A DNA stretch of 64,000 nt from Hyphomonas sp. GTDB lineage: Bacteria > Pseudomonadota > Alphaproteobacteria > Caulobacterales > Hyphomonadaceae. Position 1 is the stretch's first letter. Each line of letters opens with the position of its first letter. Below are positions 46,347 through 54,886 of this stretch, piece by piece. The DNA lies in contig NZ_WGLO01000009.1 in assembly GCF_016125515.1 (NCBI RefSeq), positions 124,001-188,000 of the forward strand, in the 5' to 3' direction. Position numbers and translations under genes: made by a program. Below the pieces are notes generated by a model. That model had not been told where the DNA came from. It was given only the letters and a program-made list of their open reading frames with translations, and made no database searches.

Positions 46347-46428
46347 CCTCAGCCCTCCTGGGAAGTATCTGAGGGCCAATTGACCCCGCGACGCGGCAAA
46401 AGCAATGCGTCAGATGATAGCTTTAGTT

Positions 46429-46983
46429 TTACTGAAGATTCGGCGCGCTGACCCAATGCACTTCGGGGTCTTCGATGCTGTAGGCGCCGTTCAGCTCATA
46501 GATATTCTCATAGCCATAGCCATAGAGATTGATGAAGGTCGGCACGTTGAGCGCCAGTTCGACACGTTTCAGCATCACCGGCGCGACATTGTCGGTGAAG
46601 TTGTTGTTGCAATAGATCAGGATACGCCGGTCCATTGCGCCGATCACTTCGGCCAGCATGCCGTCAGAGAAGTCGGAGAAATTCAGGTTAACGGCGCCAT
46701 TTATGTGGCCCATGAAGTAGGCACCGGCGCTGCGGGAATCGAGCACCAGCGTATTCGGGTCGGCCTTCATTTCGTTGAAGGTCTCAAGATCGATCAACCG
46801 GCCTTCGCGGTAATGGGCGATATCGGAGCCGAGTTCCATGAATCCGGGATAGTCGATCAGGCCCGGTTCGGTCTGCGCCTGGGCAGGCGGCACGGCAAGG
46901 GCGCCGATGGCGATCGAAACAAGGCCGAGCAGGGCCACGAAAGCCACAACTGGCAAGCGGGTGCGGACAGGTTCGGTATTCAT
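46429..46983 (-). CDS. Exported rhodanese-like protein
   Basis: 184 residues. A signal peptide (LPVVAFVALLGLVSIAIGAL...PPAQA) precedes a rhodanese domain with VLDSRSAGAYFMGHINGAVN and the active-site loop RILIYCNNNFTDN, in which Cys is preserved. It could transfer sulfur or handle thiols in the periplasm. ATG 46983 follows GGAGG. The tail ends HWVSAPNLQ. Confidence 0.8.
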   Translation of the reverse strand: MNTEPVRTRLPVVAFVALLGLVSIAIGALAVPPAQAQTEPGLIDYPGFMELGSDIAHYREGRLIDLETFNEMKADPNTLVLDSRSAGAYFMGHINGAVNLNFSDFSDGMLAEVIGAMDRRILIYCNNNFTDNVAPVMLKRVELALNVPTFINLYGYGYENIYELNGAYSIEDPEVHWVSAPNLQ

Positions 46984-47098
46984 GGGCAGCCTCCTTGATG
47001 CGGCCTCGAGCCTGAAGAGTCGCAGGACTCCATGGCCGGATTGTGCGCGCACGGTGGATTTGCTGCGAATTTCATGCCGTTCCGGCATCCAGGCCGGC

Positions 47099-47686
47099 TT
47101 ACGCGGGCGGACAACGCCCCATGCGTTCTTCCCAGTGACGCCGGCAGAGCGAGAGGTAGGTCGTCTTCTCTATTGAGATCTGGTCGCCTTCGGTCAGCGC
47201 TTTTCCGTCCGGCCCAAGGCGCACCACCATTGTGGCCTTGCGACCGCATTCGCAGATCGTGCGCACTTCACGCAGGTTGTCGGCGATGGCGAGCAGCGCG
47301 GCAGAGCCTTCGAACAGTTCGCCCCGGAAATCGGTGCGCAAGCCGTAGGCCAGGACCGGCATGCCGAGATGGTCCGCCACGCGGGCCAGCTGCCAGGCCT
47401 GCGCCTTGGTCAGGAACTGCGCCTCATCTACGAAGACCGCGTCGATCCGGCCGTGCCCCATACGCTCCTGGATCAGGGCGAACAGATCCGTCTCTTGCGT
47501 GTAGAGCGTTGCCTCGGCCGAAATACCGATCCGTGAACTGATATGGCCGTCTTCAGCCTCGCGGTAGAGCGCCGAAGTCAGCAGCAACACCTCCATCCCC
47601 CGTTCGCGGTAGTTGTAGGCCGCTTGCAACAGGATCGTCGATTTGCCGGCATTCATCGCCGCATACGAAAAGTAGAGTTTCGCCAT
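47099..47686 (-). CDS. tdk: Thymidine kinase
   Basis: 195 residues. Phosphate-binding loop MNAGKSTILLQA, the Asp/Glu of VFVDEAQFL, and the zinc-binding CECGRKATMVVRL region are those of bacterial type II thymidine kinase. It salvages thymidine to dTMP. It lies between a gamma-glutamyltransferase gene upstream and a rhodanese-like gene on the same strand. Confidence 0.94.
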   Translation of the reverse strand: MAKLYFSYAAMNAGKSTILLQAAYNYRERGMEVLLLTSALYREAEDGHISSRIGISAEATLYTQETDLFALIQERMGHGRIDAVFVDEAQFLTKAQAWQLARVADHLGMPVLAYGLRTDFRGELFEGSAALLAIADNLREVRTICECGRKATMVVRLGPDGKALTEGDQISIEKTTYLSLCRRHWEERMGRCPPA

Positions 47687-47703
47687 GGCGGCAGGCCTGC
47701 GTG

Positions 47704-49479
47704 TCAGTTGACGGGCAACGCAGCGCCTTCGCGCCGCGGATCAGCGCCGCCCTCGAGGCCGTTGTCGCGCACCACGATCAGGTGCAGGCCTGAATTCTCA
47801 CCCGTGCGCTCCTCGACCGTGTAGCCGAGATCCCGCAACGCCTGGGCCGCTTCCGGTCCGCCATCGACATCCACTTCCACGGCAACGGTATCGCCGCGCG
47901 CGATGACGTTCGGCAGCGCCGCGGCTTCCTGCGCCGTCTTGCCCCATTCGAGCACGCCGACGAGGGTCTTGGCGACATAGGCGACGATCGAGTTTCCACC
48001 AGGCGAGCCGGTGACCATGAACAGGTCGCCGCCTTCGTCGAACACGATGGTCGGCGACATCGAAGAGCGCGGGCGTTTGTTTGGACCGGGAGCATTTGCG
48101 ACCGGCTTTCCGCCTTTGGTCGGTTCGCGGGAAAAGTCGGTCAGTTCATTGTTCAGAAGGAAGCCACCCGCCATGCGCGAAGAGCCGAAGGCGGCTTCCA
48201 CAGTGGCGGTCATCGAAACGGCATTGCCGTCCATGTCGATGATCGAAATATGTGTCGTGCCATGGCCGGGCTCGGTCGGATCCTCGCCCCACATCGGACG
48301 CAGCGGTTCCTTGCCAAGCACGACGCCCGGATCGCCCGGCGTCGCTTTTTCGTTCGGTGCAAAAGCCTGCAACGCGCGCGCCTTGATGTAGACCGGATCG
48401 ATCAGTTCCGCCGTCGGCACCGGCACATGGTCGGCGTCAGCCACATAATGGTCGCGGTCGGCATAGCCGAGGCGCTGCGCGTCCACGAATGCCTTGAGGT
48501 AAAGGCTCTCATCGACATCCTTCGCCTTCGGCTTGAGGTATTCGTAGAGGCCCATGATCAGGTTCTGGGCAATGCCGCCCGAGCTCGGCGGCGGCGCCGA
48601 ACAGATCTTGTAGCCGGTCTGCAATTGCCCGCAGACCGCTTCGCGTACGGCCACTTTGTAGTTCGCGAGGTCTTCCAGCGTCATCGCGCCGCCGTCCGGG
48701 CCTTCAGCGACGGCGGCCACGATGTCGGCTGCTAGCGGGCCCTGATAGAACGCAGTTGGACCATCCTGCGCCACAGCTGCCAGCGTCGCGGCATAGGCCG
48801 GGTTGGTGCGCACGAAGCCGGCCGGCAGGGGTTCGCCGTCCGGATAGAAATAGGCGGCCGTGACCGGATTGTCGTCGAGCCGGATGGCGCCGCGCAGGCG
48901 CGGCTCGGCCAGGGTCTCGGCCAGACGCGGCGAGACTTCAAAGCCATCCTCGGCCAGATTGATCGCAGGCTGGAACAGCGAGGCCCAATCTGCACGGCCC
49001 GCCGCATCATGCGCTGCCTTGTAAAGCGCGATCTGTCCCGGCACGCCGACCGAGCGGCCCGATTGCCAGGCCGGCACGAAATCCATCACCTTGCCGTCCT
49101 TGATGAACAGGTCGGCGGTCGCAGCAGCCGGCGCGAGCTCACGGCCGTCGAACACGGTCAGGGTATCTTTCGCGCGGTTGTAATAGACCATGAATCCGCC
49201 GCCGCCGAGACCGGAGCTTTGCGGCTCAACCAGGCCCAGCACAGCGTGCACGGCAATTGCGGCGTCCACGGCATTGCCGCCTTCGCGCAGCACCTTGAGC
49301 CCGGCTTCGACCGCGCGCGGGTCAGCAGCGGCCACCATGCCGCCCTTGGTCCACGACAGGTCGCCGAGCGCTTCCGGCGCCGTCGCCTGCGCTTCGGTCG
49401 TCGAAGCGGCTGGGGCGACGGTGTGCGGTGCGCAGGCCGAGATCAAAAGTACGAAAGCGAGACTGGTGAGATGGCGCAT
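47704..49479 (-). CDS. ggt: Gamma-glutamyltransferase, lipoprotein type
   Basis: 591 residues with a lipobox (LAFVLLISACAPHTV). GMVAAADPRAVEAGLKVLREGGNAVDAA starts the enzyme. The autoprocessing Thr is in GHGTTHISIIDMDGN, and GSPGGNSIVAYV is the substrate-side motif. It removes gamma-glutamyl groups from glutathione or peptides in the periplasm. The lipobox predicts an anchored enzyme, whereas E. coli GGT is soluble. Confidence 0.93.
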   Translation of the reverse strand: MRHLTSLAFVLLISACAPHTVAPAASTTEAQATAPEALGDLSWTKGGMVAAADPRAVEAGLKVLREGGNAVDAAIAVHAVLGLVEPQSSGLGGGGFMVYYNRAKDTLTVFDGRELAPAAATADLFIKDGKVMDFVPAWQSGRSVGVPGQIALYKAAHDAAGRADWASLFQPAINLAEDGFEVSPRLAETLAEPRLRGAIRLDDNPVTAAYFYPDGEPLPAGFVRTNPAYAATLAAVAQDGPTAFYQGPLAADIVAAVAEGPDGGAMTLEDLANYKVAVREAVCGQLQTGYKICSAPPPSSGGIAQNLIMGLYEYLKPKAKDVDESLYLKAFVDAQRLGYADRDHYVADADHVPVPTAELIDPVYIKARALQAFAPNEKATPGDPGVVLGKEPLRPMWGEDPTEPGHGTTHISIIDMDGNAVSMTATVEAAFGSSRMAGGFLLNNELTDFSREPTKGGKPVANAPGPNKRPRSSMSPTIVFDEGGDLFMVTGSPGGNSIVAYVAKTLVGVLEWGKTAQEAAALPNVIARGDTVAVEVDVDGGPEAAQALRDLGYTVEERTGENSGLHLIVVRDNGLEGGADPRREGAALPVN

Positions 49480-49557
49480 GTGAAAACCCTTTGCTTGGCG
49501 GGGCGCCCGCAGGCCCTTAAGACCGGGGCAGACAAATCAGCTGACAAGGCTCTTAAC

Positions 49558-50553
49558 ATGGCAAAGCCGGGTGCGCGCAACCTTATAACCGATGTTCCTG
49601 GCATCCGCGTCGGCCAGGCGGCGGATGCTGGCGTGCGCAGCGGAGTCACCGTCATCCTGCCGGACGATTTCTGCGTTGGCGCCGTCGCCGTGGCCGGCGG
49701 AGGACCCGGCACGCGCGAAACGGACCTGCTTGGCGGCGGCCGCCTCGTTGGCGGCGCGCACGCCATCTGCCTCGCGGGCGGAAGTGCATTCGGCCTCGCC
49801 GCAGCAGATGGTGTGATGGCCGGTCTCAAGGCCGCCGGTCGCGGCTTCGCGCTCGTGCAGCGCCCCGGGGTGCCGCCAACGCCGATCGTGCCGGCAGCGA
49901 TCCTCTACGATCTCGCCAATGGCGGCGACAAGGATTGGGGCGAGACGTCGCCCTATGCAGCGCTCGGCCGGCGCGCCTTCGAGGCGGCCGGCGACACATT
50001 CCGCCTCGGCCGGGAAGGAGCGGGCACAGGCGCCCGCGCCGGCCTCGCACCGGGCGGCACCGGCTCAGCCAGCATCGTCGCCTCGGACGGCCTGACTGTC
50101 GGCGCGATCACGGCGGTCAATGCCTTCGGCTCGGTCCGCATACCGGGCAGTGACGCCTTCTGGGCCTGGCCCTATGAGATCGGCGGCGAGTTCGGCGGCA
50201 AGCGCCCGGACGCCGCGCACACGTTCGATCCCGAGGACTGGGGCGCCGCCAAGGCCAATCCCGCACCCCGCGAGAACACCACGATAGCCTGTATTGCCGC
50301 CGATGCGGACCTCTCGCGTGATGAGGCCGAGCGGGTCGCGCAGATGGCACTGGCGGGCATGGCCCGCGCCATCCGCCCGGTCTTCGCACCGACGGACGGC
50401 GACGTTGTGTTCGTCCTCGCCACCGGCCGGCGTCCGCTGGGCGAAAACCGCCCGCTGCAGGTCGCCCGGGTCGGCGAACTTGCGGCCTCCACACTGGCGC
50501 GCAGCATCGCGCGCGGCGTATATGAGTCCGAACGGCAGGAGGCTGGCGCATGA
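49558..50553 (+). CDS. P1-family aminopeptidase (DmpA-like)
   Basis: 331 residues. The Ntn-type autoproteolytic peptidase family: N-terminal AKPGARNLITDVPGIRVGQA, GGGPGTRETDLLGGG, LAGGSAFGLAAADGV, and the cleavage-site region RENTTIACIAADADLS in which a Thr becomes the nucleophile. In this family the enzyme splits itself into two chains and removes N-terminal residues, including D-amino acids. No signal peptide is obvious. It overlaps the serine protease gene by ATGA. Confidence 0.86.
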   Translation: MAKPGARNLITDVPGIRVGQAADAGVRSGVTVILPDDFCVGAVAVAGGGPGTRETDLLGGGRLVGGAHAICLAGGSAFGLAAADGVMAGLKAAGRGFALVQRPGVPPTPIVPAAILYDLANGGDKDWGETSPYAALGRRAFEAAGDTFRLGREGAGTGARAGLAPGGTGSASIVASDGLTVGAITAVNAFGSVRIPGSDAFWAWPYEIGGEFGGKRPDAAHTFDPEDWGAAKANPAPRENTTIACIAADADLSRDEAERVAQMALAGMARAIRPVFAPTDGDVVFVLATGRRPLGENRPLQVARVGELAASTLARSIARGVYESERQEAGA

Positions 50554-51593
50554 ACCGTTTTCTGAAGTTTGCCGCCGCGGCGGCGGTGCTCACCGTCACG
50601 CTCGTCGGCTGCATGGTGGCGGGGCGCGATGCGGACCCCGCAGACTGGCCCGGCATGGTGTCGATCCAGACCGTTTCAGGCCGGCAGGTGTTCCATGAAT
50701 GCGGCGGCACGCTCATTGCGCCTGATTGGGTACTCACAGCGGCGCACTGCGCCGAAGACATGCAGATCGACGCGAATGGCCGCGCGGCCCAATATGTGCG
50801 CGGCGCGGACGGACGCTGGACCCGGTCCGGCTCCTTGGCGGTCGCCATCGGCCTCAGCGACTTGCGCACCATTCCGCCCGGCAGCGTCTTTGCCGTCCGG
50901 AAAGTTGTCGTCCATCCCGGCTACAAGGCCGGTGCACCGGAACGCGGCAACGATCTCGCCCTGCTGCAGCTTTCCTCGCGCGCATCCGCGCCGGTGATGC
51001 CGCTCGACGGCCTAGCCGGGGCGCCGGTCGATATCTACCAGCCCTATGCGGACGTGCTGGCCGCCGGATTCGGTCGCAAGGGCGAGGGCGCGCAAGGGGA
51101 GGGCGGTGTCACGCGCACCGGGCGGCAGGTCGCGGCCGGATCGTTGATCCTGCAGGAAGGCAACGTGCCGCCGCTGCAACCACCGGTCTGCGCCCAGAAG
51201 ATCCAGGACGGTCTCGCGGCCGCCAACCTCTCCGGCAGCTTCGCCGGCGTCACGGTCGATGAGGCGACACAGATCTGCGCCGGCATCGGCGGCTCGGATT
51301 CCTGTCAGGGCGACAGCGGCGGTCCGCTGGTGCTGCGCGGGCCGGAGGGACCGGTCCAGGTCGGCGTGGTCAGCTGGGGCCTTGGCTGCGCCCGGGCGGA
51401 AAATCCCGGCATTTATGCGCGCGTGTCGGCCTATGCCGGCTGGATCGCCTCGGTTACGGGCCTTGCTCTCCCTCCCGCTCCGGCGCCGGAACCGATCGCC
51501 GAGGCCTCTGAAGAAGAAGCAGAATCAGAGCCCGCCGGGCCGGCAGATGCACCGGCTTCCACCGAACCCTCCACCCCGGCCCAGCCGGACTGA
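50550..51593 (+). CDS. Trypsin-like serine protease lipoprotein
   Basis: 347 residues. A lipobox (FAAAAAVLTVTLVGCMVAG) precedes an S1 domain with catalytic His in TAAHCAED, Asp in GNDLALLQL and Ser in CQGDSGGPLV; the specificity pocket region is VSWGLGCARAENPGIYARVS. The last 45 residues are a Pro/Glu/Ala-rich spacer (LPPAPAPEPIAEASEEEAE...). It is translationally coupled to the P1-family gene, suggesting joint peptide processing. Confidence 0.88.
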   Translation: MNRFLKFAAAAAVLTVTLVGCMVAGRDADPADWPGMVSIQTVSGRQVFHECGGTLIAPDWVLTAAHCAEDMQIDANGRAAQYVRGADGRWTRSGSLAVAIGLSDLRTIPPGSVFAVRKVVVHPGYKAGAPERGNDLALLQLSSRASAPVMPLDGLAGAPVDIYQPYADVLAAGFGRKGEGAQGEGGVTRTGRQVAAGSLILQEGNVPPLQPPVCAQKIQDGLAAANLSGSFAGVTVDEATQICAGIGGSDSCQGDSGGPLVLRGPEGPVQVGVVSWGLGCARAENPGIYARVSAYAGWIASVTGLALPPAPAPEPIAEASEEEAESEPAGPADAPASTEPSTPAQPD

Positions 51594-51662
51594 ACGAACC
51601 CGTTTTTGTGGCTTGCAAGCCCGGGGGCACGCCTGTATGTGTCCCCTCCTTGCAATGGCCAT

Positions 51663-51739
51663 GCACCCGTAGCTCAGCTGGATAGAGCACCAGACTACGA
51701 ATCTGGGGGTCAGGAGTTCGAATCTCTTCGGGTGCACCA
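51663..51739 (+). tRNA. tRNA-Arg(ACG)
   Basis: A 77-nt cloverleaf with acceptor GCACCCG/CGGGTGC and encoded CCA end. The anticodon stem-loop CCAGACTACGAATCTGG has the loop CTACGAA, giving anticodon ACG (arginine; A34 normally becomes inosine). T-arm GGAGTTCGAATCTC is intact. It marks the left border of a lower-GC accessory region. Confidence 0.97.
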
Positions 51740-51957
51740 TTTTTCTTAGCGATTGCAAGGCGTAGCTGATCGATCGGATCGGTGCTGCGCGGCTCAGGCC
51801 ATCGTCAGGCCATATTTAAGGTCTCGGAATTCAACGCGCTTCAGGGGGACGTCACGTCCGCACCAGAGGCTTAGTGCCACCGAGACATCATCCAAACTTC
51901 ACGGTCCATCAACGGTGTTCAGTCACACCTCCCGATAGAGGGCGGTGAGGTCAGCAG

Positions 51958-52824
51958 TTGAAATTGTTCATAAGCAGATTTTACGGCTTCCGGCCTGAGA
52001 TCGTGCCGGCGATCACTTTTTCGTCGTCAACGCATCGCGACAACCTTCTTACGGATTCTGAGCCGGGTGATCGGATAGTGTTCGTCGCCACCAAGACCAA
52101 GGAAACCAAGGAAGGTGAACGCGGCCGGCTGCTCGGAATGGCTGAAATAGGTCGCCGCGCCGTAGACACACAGTCAATGGTCGTGGTGTGGCCCCTCCCT
52201 CCCGAGATGATGGACGGCGACCGTATCCGATACTCAAGCGCCATTCCGATGACCCGCGCGTGGCGTTTCACCGACACGCCACTGCTGACAGACGTGTTTG
52301 AGCGCCAGCTTCCGAGGTCCGCTACTCAGGGAGCAATCCGGGTGAAGGACGCCGACCAACTTGCGACCTTAGCCCTCTCTACAATCGAAGTTGAGTTGCC
52401 CGACACCCCAGCTCTTGAACGGGAGCGCGAAATACTGGCGAACCAACGTGACCTACTGCCGAGCCGGGGCCCAAAGCCGTCGTCTGGAAAGCGGGAGTTT
52501 GAGGTTGCTCCGCGCAACTTCGGCAACGTTTATGTCCTCAGGTTTGGAAAGCAAGAAGTGTGGAAGGTCGGCAGCTCTCATGATCCGGCGGGCAGGGCGG
52601 CTAGCTTCAATACCAACATTCCCTCCGTGGTCACGGGAGAGTCATGGACGCTGTACATGACGCAGGCAACGGGCTCGCCTGACCAGGCACATGCTCTCGA
52701 GCACAATCTTAAGGGCACACTCACCAAATTTAGCATCGGTGGTGAGATGTTTGCCTGCAGCCTGCGTGATCTACAGCGCGCATGGAACTCAACAGTAGTT
52801 TCGGGGCTGTTTGGCGGCGCGTAG
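51958..52824 (+). CDS. Putative PUA/EVE-like domain plus GIY-YIG-like nuclease
   Basis: 288 residues from TTG 51958 (GAGG upstream). The C-terminal part (190-285) has the GIY-YIG/T5orf172 pattern: NVYVLRF (190-196), KVG (203-205), then catalytic-type Arg213 in DPAGRAASFN and Glu248 in AHALEHNLKG. The N-terminal part (about 30-110) reads TDSEPGDRIVFVATKTKETKE then GRLLGMAEIGRR, which resembles a PUA/EVE-type reader of modified bases; this is a weaker match. Codon use and GC differ from neighbours. It stands upstream of vsr and a C5 methyltransferase, so a DNA cleavage or defence role is likely. Confidence 0.65.
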   Translation: MKLFISRFYGFRPEIVPAITFSSSTHRDNLLTDSEPGDRIVFVATKTKETKEGERGRLLGMAEIGRRAVDTQSMVVVWPLPPEMMDGDRIRYSSAIPMTRAWRFTDTPLLTDVFERQLPRSATQGAIRVKDADQLATLALSTIEVELPDTPALEREREILANQRDLLPSRGPKPSSGKREFEVAPRNFGNVYVLRFGKQEVWKVGSSHDPAGRAASFNTNIPSVVTGESWTLYMTQATGSPDQAHALEHNLKGTLTKFSIGGEMFACSLRDLQRAWNSTVVSGLFGGA

Positions 52825-52923
52825 GCTAGTTCGTCCACAGGTCCACAGGTCTACTGGTGCGCCCATAAAAGCTGGATGCTATTGATGTGTCGAATTTGCG
52901 CAGCGTGAACGGGCCGAAAAGCG

Positions 52924-53331
52924 TTGGCTGACTTTGTCTCCCCTGAAAAGCGCAGCCGCATCATGCGGGGCATCAAACAGAAGAACACTAAGCCTGAGTT
53001 CCACGTCAGAAAGGCGCTGCACCGTGCTGGCTACAGGTTCCGCCTCCACCGCAAGGACCTTCCCGGTCGTCCGGACATCGTCCTGCCTAAGTACGGGATC
53101 GTCATAATGGTGAACGGCTGCTTCTGGCACCAACACGCAGAATGCAAGGAAGGTCGGCTGCCCACGAGCAATCAAGAGTATTGGGTGCCGAAACTGGCGC
53201 GGAATGTCGAGCGCGACCGCGAGAAGTCCGAAGCTTTGGCCGCCTTGGGTTGGAACGTGCTGACAGTCTGGGCCTGCACCGCAAACAATCCCGAAGCGCT
53301 GGAGAGATGGCTTTCAGACCACCTTCCCTGA
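52924..53331 (+). CDS. vsr: Very short patch repair endonuclease
   Basis: 135 residues. Vsr nicks at T:G mismatches that arise by deamination of 5-methylcytosine. The family pattern RSRIMRGIKQKNTKPE (Glu25), PGRPDIVLP (Asp51), NGCFWHQHAEC (Cys66, His69, His71, Cys74), NVERDREKSEALAALGW and TVWACT is present, and the residue numbers fit E. coli Vsr. At position 64, where E. coli has His, this protein has Asn. The start is TTG 52924, supported by the correct spacing of these residues. It precedes the methyltransferase in the usual pairing. Confidence 0.92.
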   Translation: MADFVSPEKRSRIMRGIKQKNTKPEFHVRKALHRAGYRFRLHRKDLPGRPDIVLPKYGIVIMVNGCFWHQHAECKEGRLPTSNQEYWVPKLARNVERDREKSEALAALGWNVLTVWACTANNPEALERWLSDHLP

Positions 53332-53425
53332 ACAAAACGAATCCATCCACAAAATCCTGGGAAAAACGCCTGGTCGAACTCGAAAATCACGTTATGTTCC
53401 GACCAATCGATTCGGAGATGCGAGC

Positions 53426-54886
53426 ATGTCGAGCAAGTTCAAATACGTAGATTTGTTTGCCGGATGCGGAGGTCTGTCGTTGGGGCTAGAGCAGGCCGGT
53501 TTCGAGCTAGCCCTGGCCGTCGAAAAGTCTGACATGGCGGCGGAGACATTCTTCCACAATTTCGTTGAGCGTATCGTTGAGCAAGAGGATTGGGAGAAAT
53601 TTTCATCGCCCGACACGTCCGTCTTGCAGCAAGCGAAAAAGAAGCTCGTCGTCAAAGAGCTTGCGGCCGTTCTGCAGTGCAAAGAACTGCTGTCTCAGCT
53701 AAAGGCTCAAGACATTGATCTCGTTGCTGGCGGCCCGCCATGTCAGGGTTTTTCACTAGCCGGTCGCAGGAATCCCGCCGACGTGCGGAACAAGTTACCT
53801 TGGCAGTTTTTAGAGTTTGTCGAGGCTGTTCACCCAAAGGCAGTTGTCATCGAGAACGTGTCGGGGATGAAGCAAGACTTCCTGAAGCATGGGCAGTCCT
53901 CGCCTTTCGACCAGCTACGGATAGCGCTCTCTGAAACCGGGCCGGGATACAAAGTTCAGCCCGTACTGCTAAACGCCATGCACTTCGGCACCCCGCAGCA
54001 CCGTCCGAGAGTGATGCTGATTGGGCTTAGGGCTGATGTAGCAGAGATTCTCGGCTTTGAAGGTTCAAGCCAGACTTGGAAATCCGAATTCGATCACATC
54101 CAAACTACGCTCTTCAATCGTCGTCCCGTGGTTGCGCCGAAGGCTACGCACTTCGGCGAGGACATCTTGACTGTTGCGGACGCGATCGGTGACCTTTCCG
54201 ACGACGGGTATATCGAGAACATAAACATCTCTGAGTTTGCAAATGAGATGCGCGAGAGCACCGAGTGGATGCCAAAGCGAGTTAGAGCTTCATACAGCAA
54301 GGGCGCATTGCCGAACCACGCTCGTCGTCGTCACGCTCCACACATTGAGACCCGCTTTCGTCTGTACCAGTACATCCGAGATCAAGGCCTAAATGCCAAG
54401 ATATTGAATATTCCAAAAGTCGAGGGAGTGTCCAAGAACGGATTGAGGGTGATGGTCGCAGAAGCGCTGGGAAACACCTCGCTGCCCGCTAAAGCGCCCG
54501 ATGGAGTTACTCTCGCCGAAGACAAGATTGATCTGGTCACGGCGATAATGGAACTTGGCACCAAGAAGCACAGCCAGCGACCTTTGAAATGGAGCGCGCC
54601 CAGCCCCACGGTCGTGAGCTTGCCAGATGACTACGTCCACCCCAGCCTGCCTCGAACACTTACAGTGCGCGAACTTGCTCGGTTCCAATCGTTCCCAGAT
54701 GCATTCGAATTCAGAGCCAAAGAGACCACTGGAAGCCTGAGGCGGCGCTTCGAGGTTCCTCAGTATACGCAAGTCGGAAACGCGGTGCCGCCCAAGATGG
54801 CGAAAGCAGTTGGTCTGTCGGTCAAGAAGGCACTTCGTGAGGCATTGTCAAAAGCCAAAGAATTGCCCGCAAGGAAAATCGCTTAA
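53426..54886 (+). CDS. DNA (cytosine-5-)-methyltransferase
   Basis: 486 residues. Motif I is VDLFAGCGGLSLG (8-20), the catalytic Pro-Cys loop GGPPCQGFS (Cys106), motif VI ENV (143-145), motif VIII QHRPR (191-195) and motif X GNAVPP (451-456). A long variable region (200-400) forms the target-recognition domain. It methylates cytosine at C5. Vsr directly upstream fits protection against deamination hot spots. Its 3-prime end overlaps a minus-strand remnant by 4 nt (TTAA). The target site cannot be read from sequence. Confidence 0.94.
   Translation: MSSKFKYVDLFAGCGGLSLGLEQAGFELALAVEKSDMAAETFFHNFVERIVEQEDWEKFSSPDTSVLQQAKKKLVVKELAAVLQCKELLSQLKAQDIDLVAGGPPCQGFSLAGRRNPADVRNKLPWQFLEFVEAVHPKAVVIENVSGMKQDFLKHGQSSPFDQLRIALSETGPGYKVQPVLLNAMHFGTPQHRPRVMLIGLRADVAEILGFEGSSQTWKSEFDHIQTTLFNRRPVVAPKATHFGEDILTVADAIGDLSDDGYIENINISEFANEMRESTEWMPKRVRASYSKGALPNHARRRHAPHIETRFRLYQYIRDQGLNAKILNIPKVEGVSKNGLRVMVAEALGNTSLPAKAPDGVTLAEDKIDLVTAIMELGTKKHSQRPLKWSAPSPTVVSLPDDYVHPSLPRTLTVRELARFQSFPDAFEFRAKETTGSLRRRFEVPQYTQVGNAVPPKMAKAVGLSVKKALREALSKAKELPARKIA

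Noticed and set aside
52828-52860. Tandem GTCCACAG repeats as DnaA boxes
   Set aside because: The copies do not match TTATCCACA and there are only two.
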